A stretch of DNA of 64,000 bases from CADEDH01 sp039029735 (GCA_039029735.1 JBCCFL010000002.1:62001-126000), one strand, 5' to 3'; numbered from the stretch's first letter, positions 39,926-49,684 are shown. Notes: generated by a model not told the origin, from the sequence alone. Numbers and translations: made by a program.

Positions 39926-42900
39926 ATGACTGACCTTCCCGCCGCGCATCGAGATCAGACGACACCCGACCCAGCGCTCGGACGCGTCCTGGGGCAGCGC
40001 TACCGCCTGCTTGCCCCGCTGGGCGCCGGCGCGTCGGCCAAGGTGTACCTGGCTCACGACCAGTCGCTCGGCCGCCGGGTGGCGGTCAAGTGCCTCCGGC
40101 CGGGCCTGACCGACGACGCCCGCTTCCGCCGCCGGTTCAAGGCCGAGGCCATGGCTGCGGCCCGCCTCACCCACCCCAACCTGCTCGCCGTCTACGACTG
40201 GGGTGCCGAACCGACCCCCTACCTCGTGACCGAGGTGCTCCTCGGGGGCACCTTGCTCGGTGTGATGCGCCGTCAGCGCCTGTCGCCGTCGCAGGGGCTA
40301 CTCGTGGCACTGCAGGTGGCGAAGGGGCTTCGCTACGCCCACGGCCTCAGCACCGTCCACCGCGACATCAAGCCGGCCAACCTGCTGTTCGGCGAGGACG
40401 GCCGGCTGCGCATCGCCGACTTCGGCATCGCCCGGGCCGTCGCCGAGGCCGCCTGGACCGAGCCGGACGGCGTGCTGGTCGGCACTGCCCGGTACGCCGC
40501 ACCTGAGCAGGCCCTTGGCGACTCGATCGACGGTCGGGCCGATGTGTACTCGCTCGCGCTCACCGTGATCGAGGCCACCACGGGCCGCGTGCCACTGCTG
40601 CGGGACAACGCGCTCGGCACGATGATGTTGCGTCAGGATCGCGACGTGCCGCGGCCCGACGAACTCGGGCCCCTCGGCGATGTGTTGGCCATGGCGGGGC
40701 GAGCCAACCCGGCCGGCCGCCCCGACGCTGGTGACCTGGGCGAGATGCTGATTGCCGTCGCCCGGCAGCTCCCGCGTCCAGAGTCGCTTGCATTGGCTGG
40801 CCCGGGCCCTGATGTTCTCGACCTTCGGCCCGGGTCTGATGGCGCCCTGAACAACGATGGCGTCGACCAGTCCGCCCCGCCCCGCCGAGCCGAGGCGAAG
40901 ACGACCCGCCCCCGACGGCAGCGCCGTCGCTTCCTTCCCGACGCCGACCGCGAGGGCGATCGGGCCGCCGAAGCTGAGGCTGAGGCTGCGGCAGAGTCGC
41001 CCCTGGCGCCCGAGGCCCCTGAGCCGATCGATTCCGGCCCCGCGGAGATCGTCGATGCTGCCGACCGTGGCGATGTTGCCGACCGTGTCGATGGCGTCGA
41101 TGTCGATGTCGATGCCGACAGGCCGGCCCCCGATGCTGGCGTTGACAACGATGACGATCTGGACGCCGAGGATCGGGTTGCAGCGGCGGGTCCGCCGCCG
41201 GCGGATCCCGGCGTTGGTGCCAATGCCGATCGAGCCGCCACGACGTTCGTCGACGACGAGGATCAGGCACACGAGGTCGAGCCCGAGCCGGCATCGAGCT
41301 TCCTCGGTGCGGGGCCGGCCGAGGCCGCCTGGATCTGGGCCGACGACCCCACCGACCCGAACCTCAGGCTGAAGCCGCCGTCGGTTTTCGATCTCGACGA
41401 GGACCTGGAGCCCGCGCCCGAACTCGATCTCGATCTCGACTCTGATGTCGTTGACCTCGATGGCCCGGTCGATCACCCTGAGATGGCGATCGAGGAAGCT
41501 CTCATCCTCGACCCCGACCACGGTCTCATCCTCGACGATGACATCGGCATCGTCGACGAACCGGTTGACGGCTCGATCGACGAACCGGTCGAGGTCGGGA
41601 TCGATGGCACGGCTGATGTCGCTGATGTCGATGTCGATGTCGATGCCGGCCACCCGGCGGAGGTGGCGAGCGATGCCGATGTCGATGTCGATGCCGATGC
41701 CGATGTGACTGTTGGTGGCGAGGTCGACCGCGGTCGCGCCCCGTTCGCCCTCGATCTGGGCCCGTCGGTGTTCGATCTCGCTCCCAACGAGGGCCCCCGA
41801 CCAGGGGCGGCCGACGAGGCGACGTTGCTGCCGTCATCGGAGGTGTACGCCTTCGACGATGAATGGGGCCCATCACCATCCACGGATCGGAACCCCACGC
41901 GGGCATTGCGCCGCCGGCCAGCACCTCAACGCGAGCAGCTGTCGTGGGAGGCGCCGTTGGCGCCGACGGTGCTGCCGCCGCCGGCCATGTCAGTGACCGA
42001 CGCTGAGCCTGAGATGCTGCAGCAGCCACTGCCAGCGCCGCATCATGGCGGGCCGACCCAACCGGGCCTTCACGACTCCGGACCACAACCGATGGCCCCC
42101 GCCGGTGCCCCCGCACCGATGGCGCACCGCCCGGCCATCGCCTACGACGAGCAGGAGCGTCGCTCGCGGTCACGGGTCAACGTGCCGCTGTTGATTCTCG
42201 TGGCGCTCGGCGTGATTGCGCTCCTGCTCGTTGGCGTTGCGTTGCTCGACCGCGACGACCCGACCACCGATGCCGGGGCCGACACCAACGCCGTGGCCGG
42301 GCTCACCGTGCCCCAGCTGATCGGCGAGACGAGAGAGACGGCGGCTGCTGCGGCCGACACCAACGGCTGGAACCTCGATGTGTCCGAGCAGCGGCGAGAC
42401 GGCGCCGAACCCGGCATCGTGATCGCTCAGGATCCGATCGAGGGCGTGGCGTTGGAGCGAGGGGAGACGCTCTCGATAACGATCGCCACGGGCCCGGAGC
42501 TACGGGCGGTGCCCCTGCTCACCGGCCTGACCGTCGACGAAGCCGAGATCGCTCTCGACGAGGTGGGCCTCCGGCTGGGGACGGTCACCTCCCAGCCCCA
42601 CGAATCGGTTCCCAACGGCGTCGTGCTCGGCCCCGTCGACGGCGATGTCGACCTGCGGGTGGAGCCCGGCTCGGCGGTGGATCTCGTGGTGAGCCTCGGC
42701 CCCACCGAGATTGCGCTGCCGTCGTTCGTCGGCCTCAGCCAGGCCGAGGCCATGACGCAGGCCGATCAGCTCGGTCTACGAGTACGCCAGACCGACAGGT
42801 TCAACGACACCTACCAGGAGGGGTTCGTCGTCGACCACGAACCCCCGACCGGGGCACTGGTTGGGCCCGGGGAGGAGATCACGATCGTGTTGTCGCTCGG

Positions 42901-43090
42901 GCCTCGCATGGTGGAGGTGCCCGACGTGGTCGGTGACACCGTGGAGTCGGCAACGGCGCGGCTGAGCGACGCCGGCCTGGTGGTTGCCGGCACGATCGGT
43001 TCGATCGATGCCCCCGTTCGGGCGAGCAATCCGGGCGCTGGCACCTCCGTGCGGCCTGGCGCGGAGATCGTGCTGGAAACCGAGAGCTGA
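39926..43090 (+). CDS. PASTA-domain Ser/Thr protein kinase with long acidic linker
   Basis: The 1054-residue protein is a PknB-type kinase. The kinase domain spans about residues 20-280: glycine loop GAGASAKV, ATP lysine Lys55 in VAVKCLR, catalytic Asp147 in HRDIKPANLL, DFG Asp165. A linker of about 450 residues follows, dominated by Asp, Glu, Val and Ala, with repeated DVDVDA stretches. One membrane helix (about 753-774) leads to four extracellular PASTA domains starting near 792, 862, 930 and 997, which in relatives bind muropeptides or lipid II. Mycobacterial PknB has 626 residues; nearly all the extra length is the acidic linker. ATG 39926 is the first start and lacks a Shine-Dalgarno sequence. 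Confidence 0.93.
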   Translation: MTDLPAAHRDQTTPDPALGRVLGQRYRLLAPLGAGASAKVYLAHDQSLGRRVAVKCLRPGLTDDARFRRRFKAEAMAAARLTHPNLLAVYDWGAEPTPYLVTEVLLGGTLLGVMRRQRLSPSQGLLVALQVAKGLRYAHGLSTVHRDIKPANLLFGEDGRLRIADFGIARAVAEAAWTEPDGVLVGTARYAAPEQALGDSIDGRADVYSLALTVIEATTGRVPLLRDNALGTMMLRQDRDVPRPDELGPLGDVLAMAGRANPAGRPDAGDLGEMLIAVARQLPRPESLALAGPGPDVLDLRPGSDGALNNDGVDQSAPPRRAEAKTTRPRRQRRRFLPDADREGDRAAEAEAEAAAESPLAPEAPEPIDSGPAEIVDAADRGDVADRVDGVDVDVDADRPAPDAGVDNDDDLDAEDRVAAAGPPPADPGVGANADRAATTFVDDEDQAHEVEPEPASSFLGAGPAEAAWIWADDPTDPNLRLKPPSVFDLDEDLEPAPELDLDLDSDVVDLDGPVDHPEMAIEEALILDPDHGLILDDDIGIVDEPVDGSIDEPVEVGIDGTADVADVDVDVDAGHPAEVASDADVDVDADADVTVGGEVDRGRAPFALDLGPSVFDLAPNEGPRPGAADEATLLPSSEVYAFDDEWGPSPSTDRNPTRALRRRPAPQREQLSWEAPLAPTVLPPPAMSVTDAEPEMLQQPLPAPHHGGPTQPGLHDSGPQPMAPAGAPAPMAHRPAIAYDEQERRSRSRVNVPLLILVALGVIALLLVGVALLDRDDPTTDAGADTNAVAGLTVPQLIGETRETAAAAADTNGWNLDVSEQRRDGAEPGIVIAQDPIEGVALERGETLSITIATGPELRAVPLLTGLTVDEAEIALDEVGLRLGTVTSQPHESVPNGVVLGPVDGDVDLRVEPGSAVDLVVSLGPTEIALPSFVGLSQAEAMTQADQLGLRVRQTDRFNDTYQEGFVVDHEPPTGALVGPGEEITIVLSLGPRMVEVPDVVGDTVESATARLSDAGLVVAGTIGSIDAPVRASNPGAGTSVRPGAEIVLETES
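41612..41708 (+). repeat. GATGTC hexamer-rich simple sequence inside the kinase linker
   Basis: Runs of GATGTC and GATGCC hexamers encode DV and DA dipeptides, in two clusters at about 41612-41646 and 41670-41708. A smaller cluster lies near 41083-41117. The repeats are in frame and could expand or contract without shifting the reading frame. Confidence 0.7.
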
Positions 43091-43093
43091 CCG

Positions 43094-43516
43094 CTACTCG
43101 TCGTCAGCGGTGAAGGCCCGGAGCTCGGTGTAGATCTGCTCCGCCAGCGGATTGGGCTCCGGGGGCGCGGCCTGGAGGGCGAGCAGCTTCGATGCGTCGC
43201 CGTCCATGAAGATCTTCCCGGCCAGGAAGGCCTGCATCATGCCCTGGGGGTCGCGGTCGATGAAGGCCAGGCGAGCGGTGGCGTAGTCGAGCGTGATGGT
43301 GAGCTCGGGGTCGTCGAGATGGCCTTCCTCGATGGCGATCTGGCCGGCTGTTGAGTCGATGTGGCCGTGCAGATCACCGTCGCGGTGGCCGATGTCGGTC
43401 ACCACCACGTTCAGCCGAACCGGTGCCGGGGGCTCCGGCATCTCGCTGGCGTAGCGAGCCCGGAGGTCACGAGCCGCTGCGATCCAGTCGTCGGAGAGGA
43501 AGAGATGCTTGGTCAC
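43094..43516 (-). CDS. SCP2-like sterol/lipid-carrier domain protein
   Basis: The 140-residue protein has the SCP2 pattern: RLNVVVTDIGHRDGDLHGHIDSTAGQIAI, then DPELTITLDYATARLAFIDRDPQGMMQAFLAGKIFMDGDASKL. The GMMQAFLAGKIFMDGD segment, with the lipid-binding helix and DGD turn, is the family hallmark. The partner lipid is unknown. The start is GTG 43516, eight bases after TACCGT on this strand (complement of 43525-43530). It converges with the kinase gene. Confidence 0.85.
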   Translation of the reverse strand: MTKHLFLSDDWIAAARDLRARYASEMPEPPAPVRLNVVVTDIGHRDGDLHGHIDSTAGQIAIEEGHLDDPELTITLDYATARLAFIDRDPQGMMQAFLAGKIFMDGDASKLLALQAAPPEPNPLAEQIYTELRAFTADDE

Positions 43517-43602
43517 GAGCTGTCACGGTAGCTCCGCAACACCGGTTCCGGTGGGGTCGGAATCCCCGGTGGGGTGCCCGCGCGCGTCAGTAGAGTTGAC
43601 GG

Positions 43603-43905
43603 GTGGCACCCCTCAATCGTGACGACGTAGCCAAGGTGGCCCAGCTCGCGTTGCTGAACCTCGACGACGACGAGATCGACCGCTTCACCGGTCAGCTCGC
43701 CGCCGTGCTCGATCGAGCAGCCGAACTCGAGGCATTCGACATCGCCGATGTGCCCCGTACCGCCCACCCCTACCCGTTGGTGAACGTGTTCCGGGCCGAC
43801 GTTGCGGAGGAGTCCGACGACGTCCGAGCCGAGGCACTCGCCGCCGCCCCCGAAGCCGAAGACGGCCAGTACCGGGTGCCGCCCGCACTCGGGGAGGAGC
43901 CATGA
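43603..43905 (+). CDS. gatC: Asp-tRNA(Asn)/Glu-tRNA(Gln) amidotransferase subunit C
   Basis: GatC clamps GatA to GatB. The 100-residue protein reads LNRDDVAKVAQLALLNLDDDEIDRFTGQL, then the PRTAHPYPLVNVFRAD segment typical of GatC. GTG 43603 is six bases after TAGAGT (43591-43596), a leaderless start for the operon. It overlaps gatA by ATGA. Confidence 0.94.
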   Translation: MAPLNRDDVAKVAQLALLNLDDDEIDRFTGQLAAVLDRAAELEAFDIADVPRTAHPYPLVNVFRADVAEESDDVRAEALAAAPEAEDGQYRVPPALGEEP

Positions 43906-45362
43906 GCCAGACCGAGGGGCTCGGCCCCGTGCACGACATTGCCGCCGCGGTGCGAGCGGGAGAGCGCTCCGCAGTGGAGGTGCTCGACGAGCACCTGGCC
44001 CGGATCGACGCACGCGAGTCGGAGCTGCACACCTTCAACCATGTGATGGCCGACGAGGCCCGAGCCGCTGCCTCAGCCTTGGACGAGGCGGTGGCCGCTG
44101 GTGCCGATGTGGGCCCGCTGGCCGGCGTGCCGGTCGCCCTGAAGGACAACATGTGCACCCGGGGCACGGCCACCACATGCTCGTCGAAGATCCTGGACGG
44201 CTGGGTACCCCCCTACAACGCAACCGTGGTGGAACGTCTCGCCGCCGCTGGCGCCGTGATCGTGGGCAAGACGAACCTGGACGAGTTCGCCATGGGTTCC
44301 TCGACCGAGAACTCTGCCTTCGGCCCCACCCGCAATCCCCACGACCCGAGCCGGGTTCCCGGCGGGTCCTCCGGTGGATCGGCGGCCGCCGTCGCGGCCG
44401 AGTTCGCCCCGCTCAGTTTTGGTTCCGACACCGGTGGCTCCATCCGTCAGCCCGCCGCGCTGTGCGGTGTGGTGGGGGTCAAGCCCACCTACGGAGCCGT
44501 GAGTCGATACGGGCTCATCGCCTTCGCCAGCTCGCTCGACCAGATCGGGCCGTTCAGCCACTCGGTGGCCGATGCGGCCCTCGCGCTGTCGGTCGTGGGC
44601 GGCCCCGATCCTCGCGACTCCACATCGATCCCCGAGCCTCTGCCGGATCTGATCGGCTCATTGGGCGAGGGCGTGGAGGGGCTGCGGATCGGGCTGATCG
44701 ATGAGCTGTCGGGCGGTGCCCTCGACGGCTTCGAGCCAGCGGTGCTAGATCGCACCACGGCGGCAGCCGATGCGCTGACGGCGGCCGGGGCCAAGGTCGA
44801 CACCGTGTCGATCCCCTCCACTGTCGCCGGTCTGTCGGCCTACTACATGATCGCCCCGGCCGAGGCGTCGTCGAACCTGGCCCGTTACGACGGTGTGCGC
44901 TACGGCCTTCGCCACGACGGACCAAACACGGCGTCGATGATGGCCGCCTCTCGTACGGCCGGTTTCGGCGACGAGGTGAAGCGCCGCATCATGCTCGGTA
45001 CCTATGCCCTGTCGGCCGGCTACTGGGACGCGTTCTACGGCCGGGCCCAGCGGGTTCGCACGGTGATGATCCGCGAGTTCGATGCCGCCTACGCCGACTT
45101 CGATGCGTTGATCTCGCCGACGTCGCCGTGTGTGGCGTTCCCGCTCGGCGCAAAGGCCGACCCGATGACGATGTACCTGAACGACGTGTGCACGATCCCG
45201 TCGAACCTCACCGGTCAGCCGGCGATCTCGGTTCCCTACGGCGCCGACGATGCCGGGCTGCCCATCGGGGTGCAGGTGCTGGCTCCGCTGCGGGGCGAGG
45301 CCACGATGTTCCGGGTGGCCCAGGCCCTGGAGAATGCCCGCCGGTCGGAGGAGGAGGCCTGA
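43902..45362 (+). CDS. gatA: Asp-tRNA(Asn)/Glu-tRNA(Gln) amidotransferase subunit A
   Basis: GatA is the glutaminase of the complex, an amidase-signature enzyme. The 486-residue protein has the catalytic lysine in VALKDNMCTRG, cis-serine/serine in VPGGSSGGSAAAVAAEF, and SFGSDTGGSIRQPAALCG. This gives an intact Ser-cisSer-Lys triad. Its stop overlaps the gatB start in TGATG. Confidence 0.97.
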   Translation: MSQTEGLGPVHDIAAAVRAGERSAVEVLDEHLARIDARESELHTFNHVMADEARAAASALDEAVAAGADVGPLAGVPVALKDNMCTRGTATTCSSKILDGWVPPYNATVVERLAAAGAVIVGKTNLDEFAMGSSTENSAFGPTRNPHDPSRVPGGSSGGSAAAVAAEFAPLSFGSDTGGSIRQPAALCGVVGVKPTYGAVSRYGLIAFASSLDQIGPFSHSVADAALALSVVGGPDPRDSTSIPEPLPDLIGSLGEGVEGLRIGLIDELSGGALDGFEPAVLDRTTAAADALTAAGAKVDTVSIPSTVAGLSAYYMIAPAEASSNLARYDGVRYGLRHDGPNTASMMAASRTAGFGDEVKRRIMLGTYALSAGYWDAFYGRAQRVRTVMIREFDAAYADFDALISPTSPCVAFPLGAKADPMTMYLNDVCTIPSNLTGQPAISVPYGADDAGLPIGVQVLAPLRGEATMFRVAQALENARRSEEEA

Positions 45363-46816
45363 TGAGCACCACCGATGCCCCCGTGACCACCACCGAGCCG
45401 TCGGTTCTGCCCGATGGGTGGGAGCTGGTGGTCGGCCTCGAGGTCCACGCCGAGCTGGCCACCGAGACCAAGATGTTCTCCCCGGCTCGTAACACCTTCG
45501 GTGGCGAGCCCAACACGAACGTGCATCCCGTATGCCTCGGCCTGCCGGGCACGCTGCCTGTGGTGAACGCCAAGGCGGTGGAGCTGAGTATCCGTATCGG
45601 CCTCGCCCTGAACTGCACTGTGCAGCGGTGCGTGTGGGCTCGGAAGAACTACTTCTATCCGGACATGCCGAAGGACTACCAGATCAGCCAGTACGAAGAG
45701 GCGTTGAACGTCGATGGCTGGTTGGCGCTGGCGTCGGGGTCGACGATCCGTATCGAGCGGGCCCACATGGAAGAGGACACCGGCAAGTCCACCCACATGG
45801 GCGCCTCGGGTCGCATCCACGATGCGGGGTACTCGCTCGTTGACTACAACCGGGCCGGCGTGCCGCTCATCGAGATCGTGTCGAAGCCCGACCTTCGCGG
45901 CCCCGAACAAGCCAAGGAGTACGTGGAAGAGCTGCGTGCGATCCTCGTCGCCATCGGGGCCAGCGACGGGAAGATGGAGGAAGGCTCGCTGCGAGTCGAC
46001 GCCAACGTGTCGGTGCGGCCGACCGGGGCCGACGAGCTGCGCACCCGATGCGAGATCAAGAACGTGAACTCGCTGCGGTCGCTCGGCCGGGCCATCACCT
46101 ACGAGGCCCGACGCCACGTGGAGCTGTACGGGGCGGGCGAGCGCCCGATCCAGGAGACCCGCCACTGGGACGAGGAGGGCGGCCGTACCCGTTCGGGGCG
46201 GTCGAAGGAAGAGGCGGAGGACTACCGCTACTTCCCCGATCCCGACCTGGTTGACATAGACCCATCGCCCGGGTGGATCGAGGAGATCCGGGCCTCACTG
46301 CCGGCGCTGCCCCAGGCCCGGCGGGCCGCCCTCATCGAGGTGGGCGCAGGCGCCGAGGCCGCAGCGATTGCTGTCGAGCGTCAGCTCGACGGGCTGGCGG
46401 TGGCCGCCATCGAGGCGGGGGCCGACGCCGAGCGCGTGCTCACCCACGTGGCGAACAACCTGGCCGTCGACGGGGCCGAGAGCCTCGACGCTGGTCAGTT
46501 CGCCGATCTGGTGCGAATGGAGATGTCGGGGGCGTTGACAGCCACGCAGGCCAAGCAGGTCTTGGCCGACATGGTGGAGAGCGGTCGCGACCCGGCCACC
46601 ATCGCCGCCGATCGTGGTTTCGAAGCGATGGACTCCTCGGAGCTGGAAACGATGCTCGACGAGATCATTGCGGCCAACGCCGATGAGTGGTCTCGGTTCT
46701 GCGAGGGTGAGAACAAGCTCCAGGGCTTCTTCACCGGCCAGATCATGAAGGCCACCAAAGGCCAAGCCGACGGCAAGGTCATCGCCCAGCTCTTGGCGGC
46801 CAAGAAGAACGCGTAG
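45362..46816 (+). CDS. gatB: Asp-tRNA(Asn)/Glu-tRNA(Gln) amidotransferase subunit B
   Basis: GatB is the tRNA-dependent kinase/transamidase subunit. The 484-residue protein has VVGLEVHAELATETKMF at the N-terminus, the PVVNAKAVE block, KNYFYPDMPKDYQISQYEEAL, LVDYNRAGVPLIEIVS, and the C-terminal YqeY-like helical tail. The start is ATG 45362; the open frame further upstream lies in gatA. A full GatCAB implies indirect amidation of Glu-tRNA(Gln) and/or Asp-tRNA(Asn). Confidence 0.97.
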   Translation: MSTTDAPVTTTEPSVLPDGWELVVGLEVHAELATETKMFSPARNTFGGEPNTNVHPVCLGLPGTLPVVNAKAVELSIRIGLALNCTVQRCVWARKNYFYPDMPKDYQISQYEEALNVDGWLALASGSTIRIERAHMEEDTGKSTHMGASGRIHDAGYSLVDYNRAGVPLIEIVSKPDLRGPEQAKEYVEELRAILVAIGASDGKMEEGSLRVDANVSVRPTGADELRTRCEIKNVNSLRSLGRAITYEARRHVELYGAGERPIQETRHWDEEGGRTRSGRSKEEAEDYRYFPDPDLVDIDPSPGWIEEIRASLPALPQARRAALIEVGAGAEAAAIAVERQLDGLAVAAIEAGADAERVLTHVANNLAVDGAESLDAGQFADLVRMEMSGALTATQAKQVLADMVESGRDPATIAADRGFEAMDSSELETMLDEIIAANADEWSRFCEGENKLQGFFTGQIMKATKGQADGKVIAQLLAAKKNA

Positions 46817-47016
46817 CCAGCCGTTGATCGCCAGTGTCACCGGACGTGCAACGTTCGCCGTGGATGTCTGGAGCGACGAGTTCCCCGACTAGATCGGCGA
46901 TGAGATCAGCCCGGGCGGTGGGCCGGCACCTTGTGCGGAGCAGTCGGCAGACGCCGCCGGCGGCCGCGTTTAGCGTGTGTGCACCTGACGTGGTCATCGA
47001 GCGAGGGAGTGTCGAC
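46817..47016 (+). other. Gap between gatB and a small membrane-protein gene
   Basis: About 200 bases with no convincing gene. The frame of the next gene is open here, but the encoded Arg/Ser-rich stretch looks non-coding. A TAGCGT hexamer near 46973 and GAGGGAG just before ATG 47017 suggest a promoter and ribosome-binding site for the downstream gene. Confidence 0.35.
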
Positions 47017-47475
47017 ATGGCAGGACGCACGAAGTGGATTGCGGTGACGGTTGTCGGAACCATCGTCGCCCTGTTGTTCGGGGCGAACGGGCCCCTGGGC
47101 GGCTTCTGGGGAGAGTCGGTGCTCAGCGACCCGGAGCCGGAGGGCGCGGCGCTGGCCGGGCTCATCGGGGCCGGGCTGGTGGAGTCGGTGGCGTTCGGGG
47201 TCGGTCTGGCCTGGATCGCGTTCGGCTGGCCGATGATGCAACGCGTCGGCGGCGCACTCGCCACATGGACGTTCGTCGCCGTGGCGTGGGGCCTCGTGAG
47301 CTGGGCCCCTCACACGTCCCTTCACGTCACCAACGGATCAACCGACTGGGGTCGGCTCGCCGTCATCGAGTGGGGCTTTCACGTCACGCTCGTGATCGGG
47401 GCCATGATCGTGGCCACCTTCGTGTGGCAAACCCTGCAACGAGCCGGCGAACGACCGGCCGTCGCCACGGTCTGA
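47017..47475 (+). CDS. Multi-pass membrane protein, unknown function
   Basis: The 152-residue protein starts MAGRTKWIAVTVVGTIVALLFGANG and has about four membrane helices (at about 8-24, 48-72, 80-98 and 125-146). A histidine pair (SWAPHTSLHVTNG) lies in the third loop. ATG 47017 with GAGGGAG upstream is preferred over the longer open frame. No family is recognised. Confidence 0.65.
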   Translation: MAGRTKWIAVTVVGTIVALLFGANGPLGGFWGESVLSDPEPEGAALAGLIGAGLVESVAFGVGLAWIAFGWPMMQRVGGALATWTFVAVAWGLVSWAPHTSLHVTNGSTDWGRLAVIEWGFHVTLVIGAMIVATFVWQTLQRAGERPAVATV

Positions 47476-47527
47476 CAGGCGTTTCGAGCCGCGACGAGCC
47501 GTCGCCGCCCGGCGTACAGCGGCGCGA

Positions 47528-48322
47528 TCAGCGGGCGGCGTCGAGCTCGTCGAACACAGTGACCCCGTCGGAGAGGGCGCCGATGATGTGGCCCTCTCCG
47601 ACGAACACCATGAGTTCCGCGTCGCCGCCCAGCTCATTGAGCCTGGCCTCGGCCGCCTGCGCCGGTTCCACCCAACCATCGTCGTTCTCACCGACGAACA
47701 GCCGAACGGGGATGTTGGTGAGCTGATCCAGGGCCTCGATGTCGCGGTCCTCGCGAGGGAAGCCCGGGAACACCACCACCGAACGCACCCGGTCGGGGTT
47801 CTCGCCAGCCACCCGGAAGCTGCTGATGCCGCCGTTGCTGATACCTGCGAGGTGCACGCCTCCGCCCTCCGGCGTCACCCACGTGTCGATCCAGTCGAAC
47901 AGGGCCGGCACCAGCGTCTCCGAGCCCTGGAAGAAGCGAACCCCGTCGGGGGCCGCCGGGCTCACGAGTACCCAGCCCCGGGCCAGGGCCTCAGGAGCGT
48001 AGGTCGAGTTGAGCGTGGCCCGGGCGGTGTCGAGATCTTGAGCACCGGGCGGGAACACCACGAGCACCGGTGCCTCGTCGCCGACCTCGAACCCGTCCGG
48101 CGCCACCATCAACAGATCGACGTCGGTGTCGTCGATCGTGATCGTCTGCTCGCTCGTCGCCCCGGGAGCCAGCACCACGCCGTCGGCTGCGGCCGGAGTG
48201 AGCGATACATCCTCGCCACCGTCGTCGGTGACGGCTTCGGTGGCATCATCGATCACGTCGGACGAACCACACGCCGCCAGGATCAGGCCGGACGTGAGCA
48301 GGAGAACAGCGGGAGCACGCAC
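47528..48322 (-). CDS. Lipoprotein alpha/beta-hydrolase
   Basis: The 264-residue protein has a lipobox signal peptide (LLLTSGLILAACGSS, with the lipid-modified cysteine at residue 18). A hydrolase fold follows: VLVVFPPGAQDLDTARATL, VLVSPAAPDGVRFF, the nucleophile elbow HLAGISNGGISSFRVA, and the late histidine in VGEGHIIGAL. It probably sits on the outer face of the membrane. The start is GTG 48322. The substrate is unknown; it resembles dienelactone-hydrolase-like esterases. Confidence 0.82.
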   Translation of the reverse strand: MRAPAVLLLTSGLILAACGSSDVIDDATEAVTDDGGEDVSLTPAAADGVVLAPGATSEQTITIDDTDVDLLMVAPDGFEVGDEAPVLVVFPPGAQDLDTARATLNSTYAPEALARGWVLVSPAAPDGVRFFQGSETLVPALFDWIDTWVTPEGGGVHLAGISNGGISSFRVAGENPDRVRSVVVFPGFPREDRDIEALDQLTNIPVRLFVGENDDGWVEPAQAAEARLNELGGDAELMVFVGEGHIIGALSDGVTVFDELDAAR

Positions 48323-48361
48323 GCTCTAGCCAACGCTGTGACCGGCGCGGGCATTCCCTCC

Positions 48362-49684
48362 TCAAGCCCGGCTGCGACCGAGCACCACCCAGCTGTCACT
48401 CCGCCATCGCCACCACAGGGCGACGGCCCGCAACACCATGAACACACTCAAAGCCGCCCAGAGGCGATCGAGTGACGGCTCGAATCGGAGCGTCACCCAG
48501 ACGATCGCACCGAACGCCAGCGCCACCACCGCCATTGATCGCCCGAGGTATCGAAGGTCGCCGGCCCCGATGAGAACGCCATCGAGGGCAAACACGTACC
48601 CGTTCACGGGCTCCGCGATTGCAACCCATACCAGCACCGCCGTGATCGCCGCGATCACCTCAGGGTCGGTGGTGAACACTCGGGCAATGAGCGGCCGGGC
48701 GGCGAGGATCACGGCCCCGGCCACAACCCCGAGCGCAACGTCGATCTCGATCATCCGCTGCGCCGCCGCTTTCGCCCGGGTGCCGTCGCCGGCGCCGAGG
48801 AAGCGGCCCGTGAGAGCCTGACCGGCGATGGCCACGGCGTCGAGGGCCAGGGCGAGCGTGCCCCAGATCTGGAGGCCCACCTGGTGGGCGGCCAACTCCG
48901 GCTCCCCGATCCGGGCAGCAACGGCTGTCGCAAGGGTGAACGAACCCCGGAGCGCCAGCGTGCGCAGCATGAGCGGATTGCCGGCGACGAACAACCGGAC
49001 GAGTTCGGCCCCCACTGGCGCCAGGCTCGCTCCCCGGCTTTGCGCCCATCCGATCACTCGCCAGCAGAACACGGCAGCGGCGCCGACCTGTGCGATCACC
49101 GTGGAGGCCGCTGATCCGCCGACCCCGAATCCGAGCCCGAAGACCAACACCAACTCGATCACGAGGTTGGCCAGTGCCGCCGTGACGGCAATCATCAGCG
49201 GGGTCCGGGTGTTCTGACGGCCGTGGAACGTGCCTCCGGCTGCCAGCGCGAGCAGCAGGAACGGGAGGCCAATGAGGGAGATGTCGAGATAGAGCTGACC
49301 GAACTCGAGTGCGCCGCCCCGCCCTCCGAGCAGGCGGAGGAACCAGCCACCGGTGAACCAGAGGAACACGGAGAACATCACGCCGAGGAGGGCCGCAAGC
49401 CACAAGGACTGGATGGCAACCCGGGCTGCTGCAGCTTCGTCGTCGGCGCCGATGAGGCGCGAGATGATTCCCGTGGTTCCGTAGGCGAGGAAGATCAGCA
49501 GGCTGTGCACGCTGAGGAGCACGGCGGTCGCAAGGGCCACACCGGCCAGCTCCTGTGTGCCGATCCGGCCGACGATGGCGGTGTCGGCCAGCACATACAG
49601 CGGCTCGGCCACCAGGGTGCCGAGTGCGGGGATCGCCAATCGAGCGATGTCGCGGTCGTACGGCGAGCGCAGTCGGAGTTCCAC
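48362..49684 (-). CDS. MATE-family efflux transporter (DinF-like)
   Basis: The 440-residue protein has about 12 membrane helices in two six-helix halves. The first half starts RDIARLAIPALGTLVAEPLYVLADTAIVGRIG, the typical MATE helix 1, and the second half contains ATAVAARIGEPELAAHQVG. This group exports drugs or metabolites by H+ or Na+ antiport. GTG 49684 follows a TAGATT hexamer by nine bases on this strand. Confidence 0.9.
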   Translation of the reverse strand: MELRLRSPYDRDIARLAIPALGTLVAEPLYVLADTAIVGRIGTQELAGVALATAVLLSVHSLLIFLAYGTTGIISRLIGADDEAAAARVAIQSLWLAALLGVMFSVFLWFTGGWFLRLLGGRGGALEFGQLYLDISLIGLPFLLLALAAGGTFHGRQNTRTPLMIAVTAALANLVIELVLVFGLGFGVGGSAASTVIAQVGAAAVFCWRVIGWAQSRGASLAPVGAELVRLFVAGNPLMLRTLALRGSFTLATAVAARIGEPELAAHQVGLQIWGTLALALDAVAIAGQALTGRFLGAGDGTRAKAAAQRMIEIDVALGVVAGAVILAARPLIARVFTTDPEVIAAITAVLVWVAIAEPVNGYVFALDGVLIGAGDLRYLGRSMAVVALAFGAIVWVTLRFEPSLDRLWAALSVFMVLRAVALWWRWRSDSWVVLGRSRA

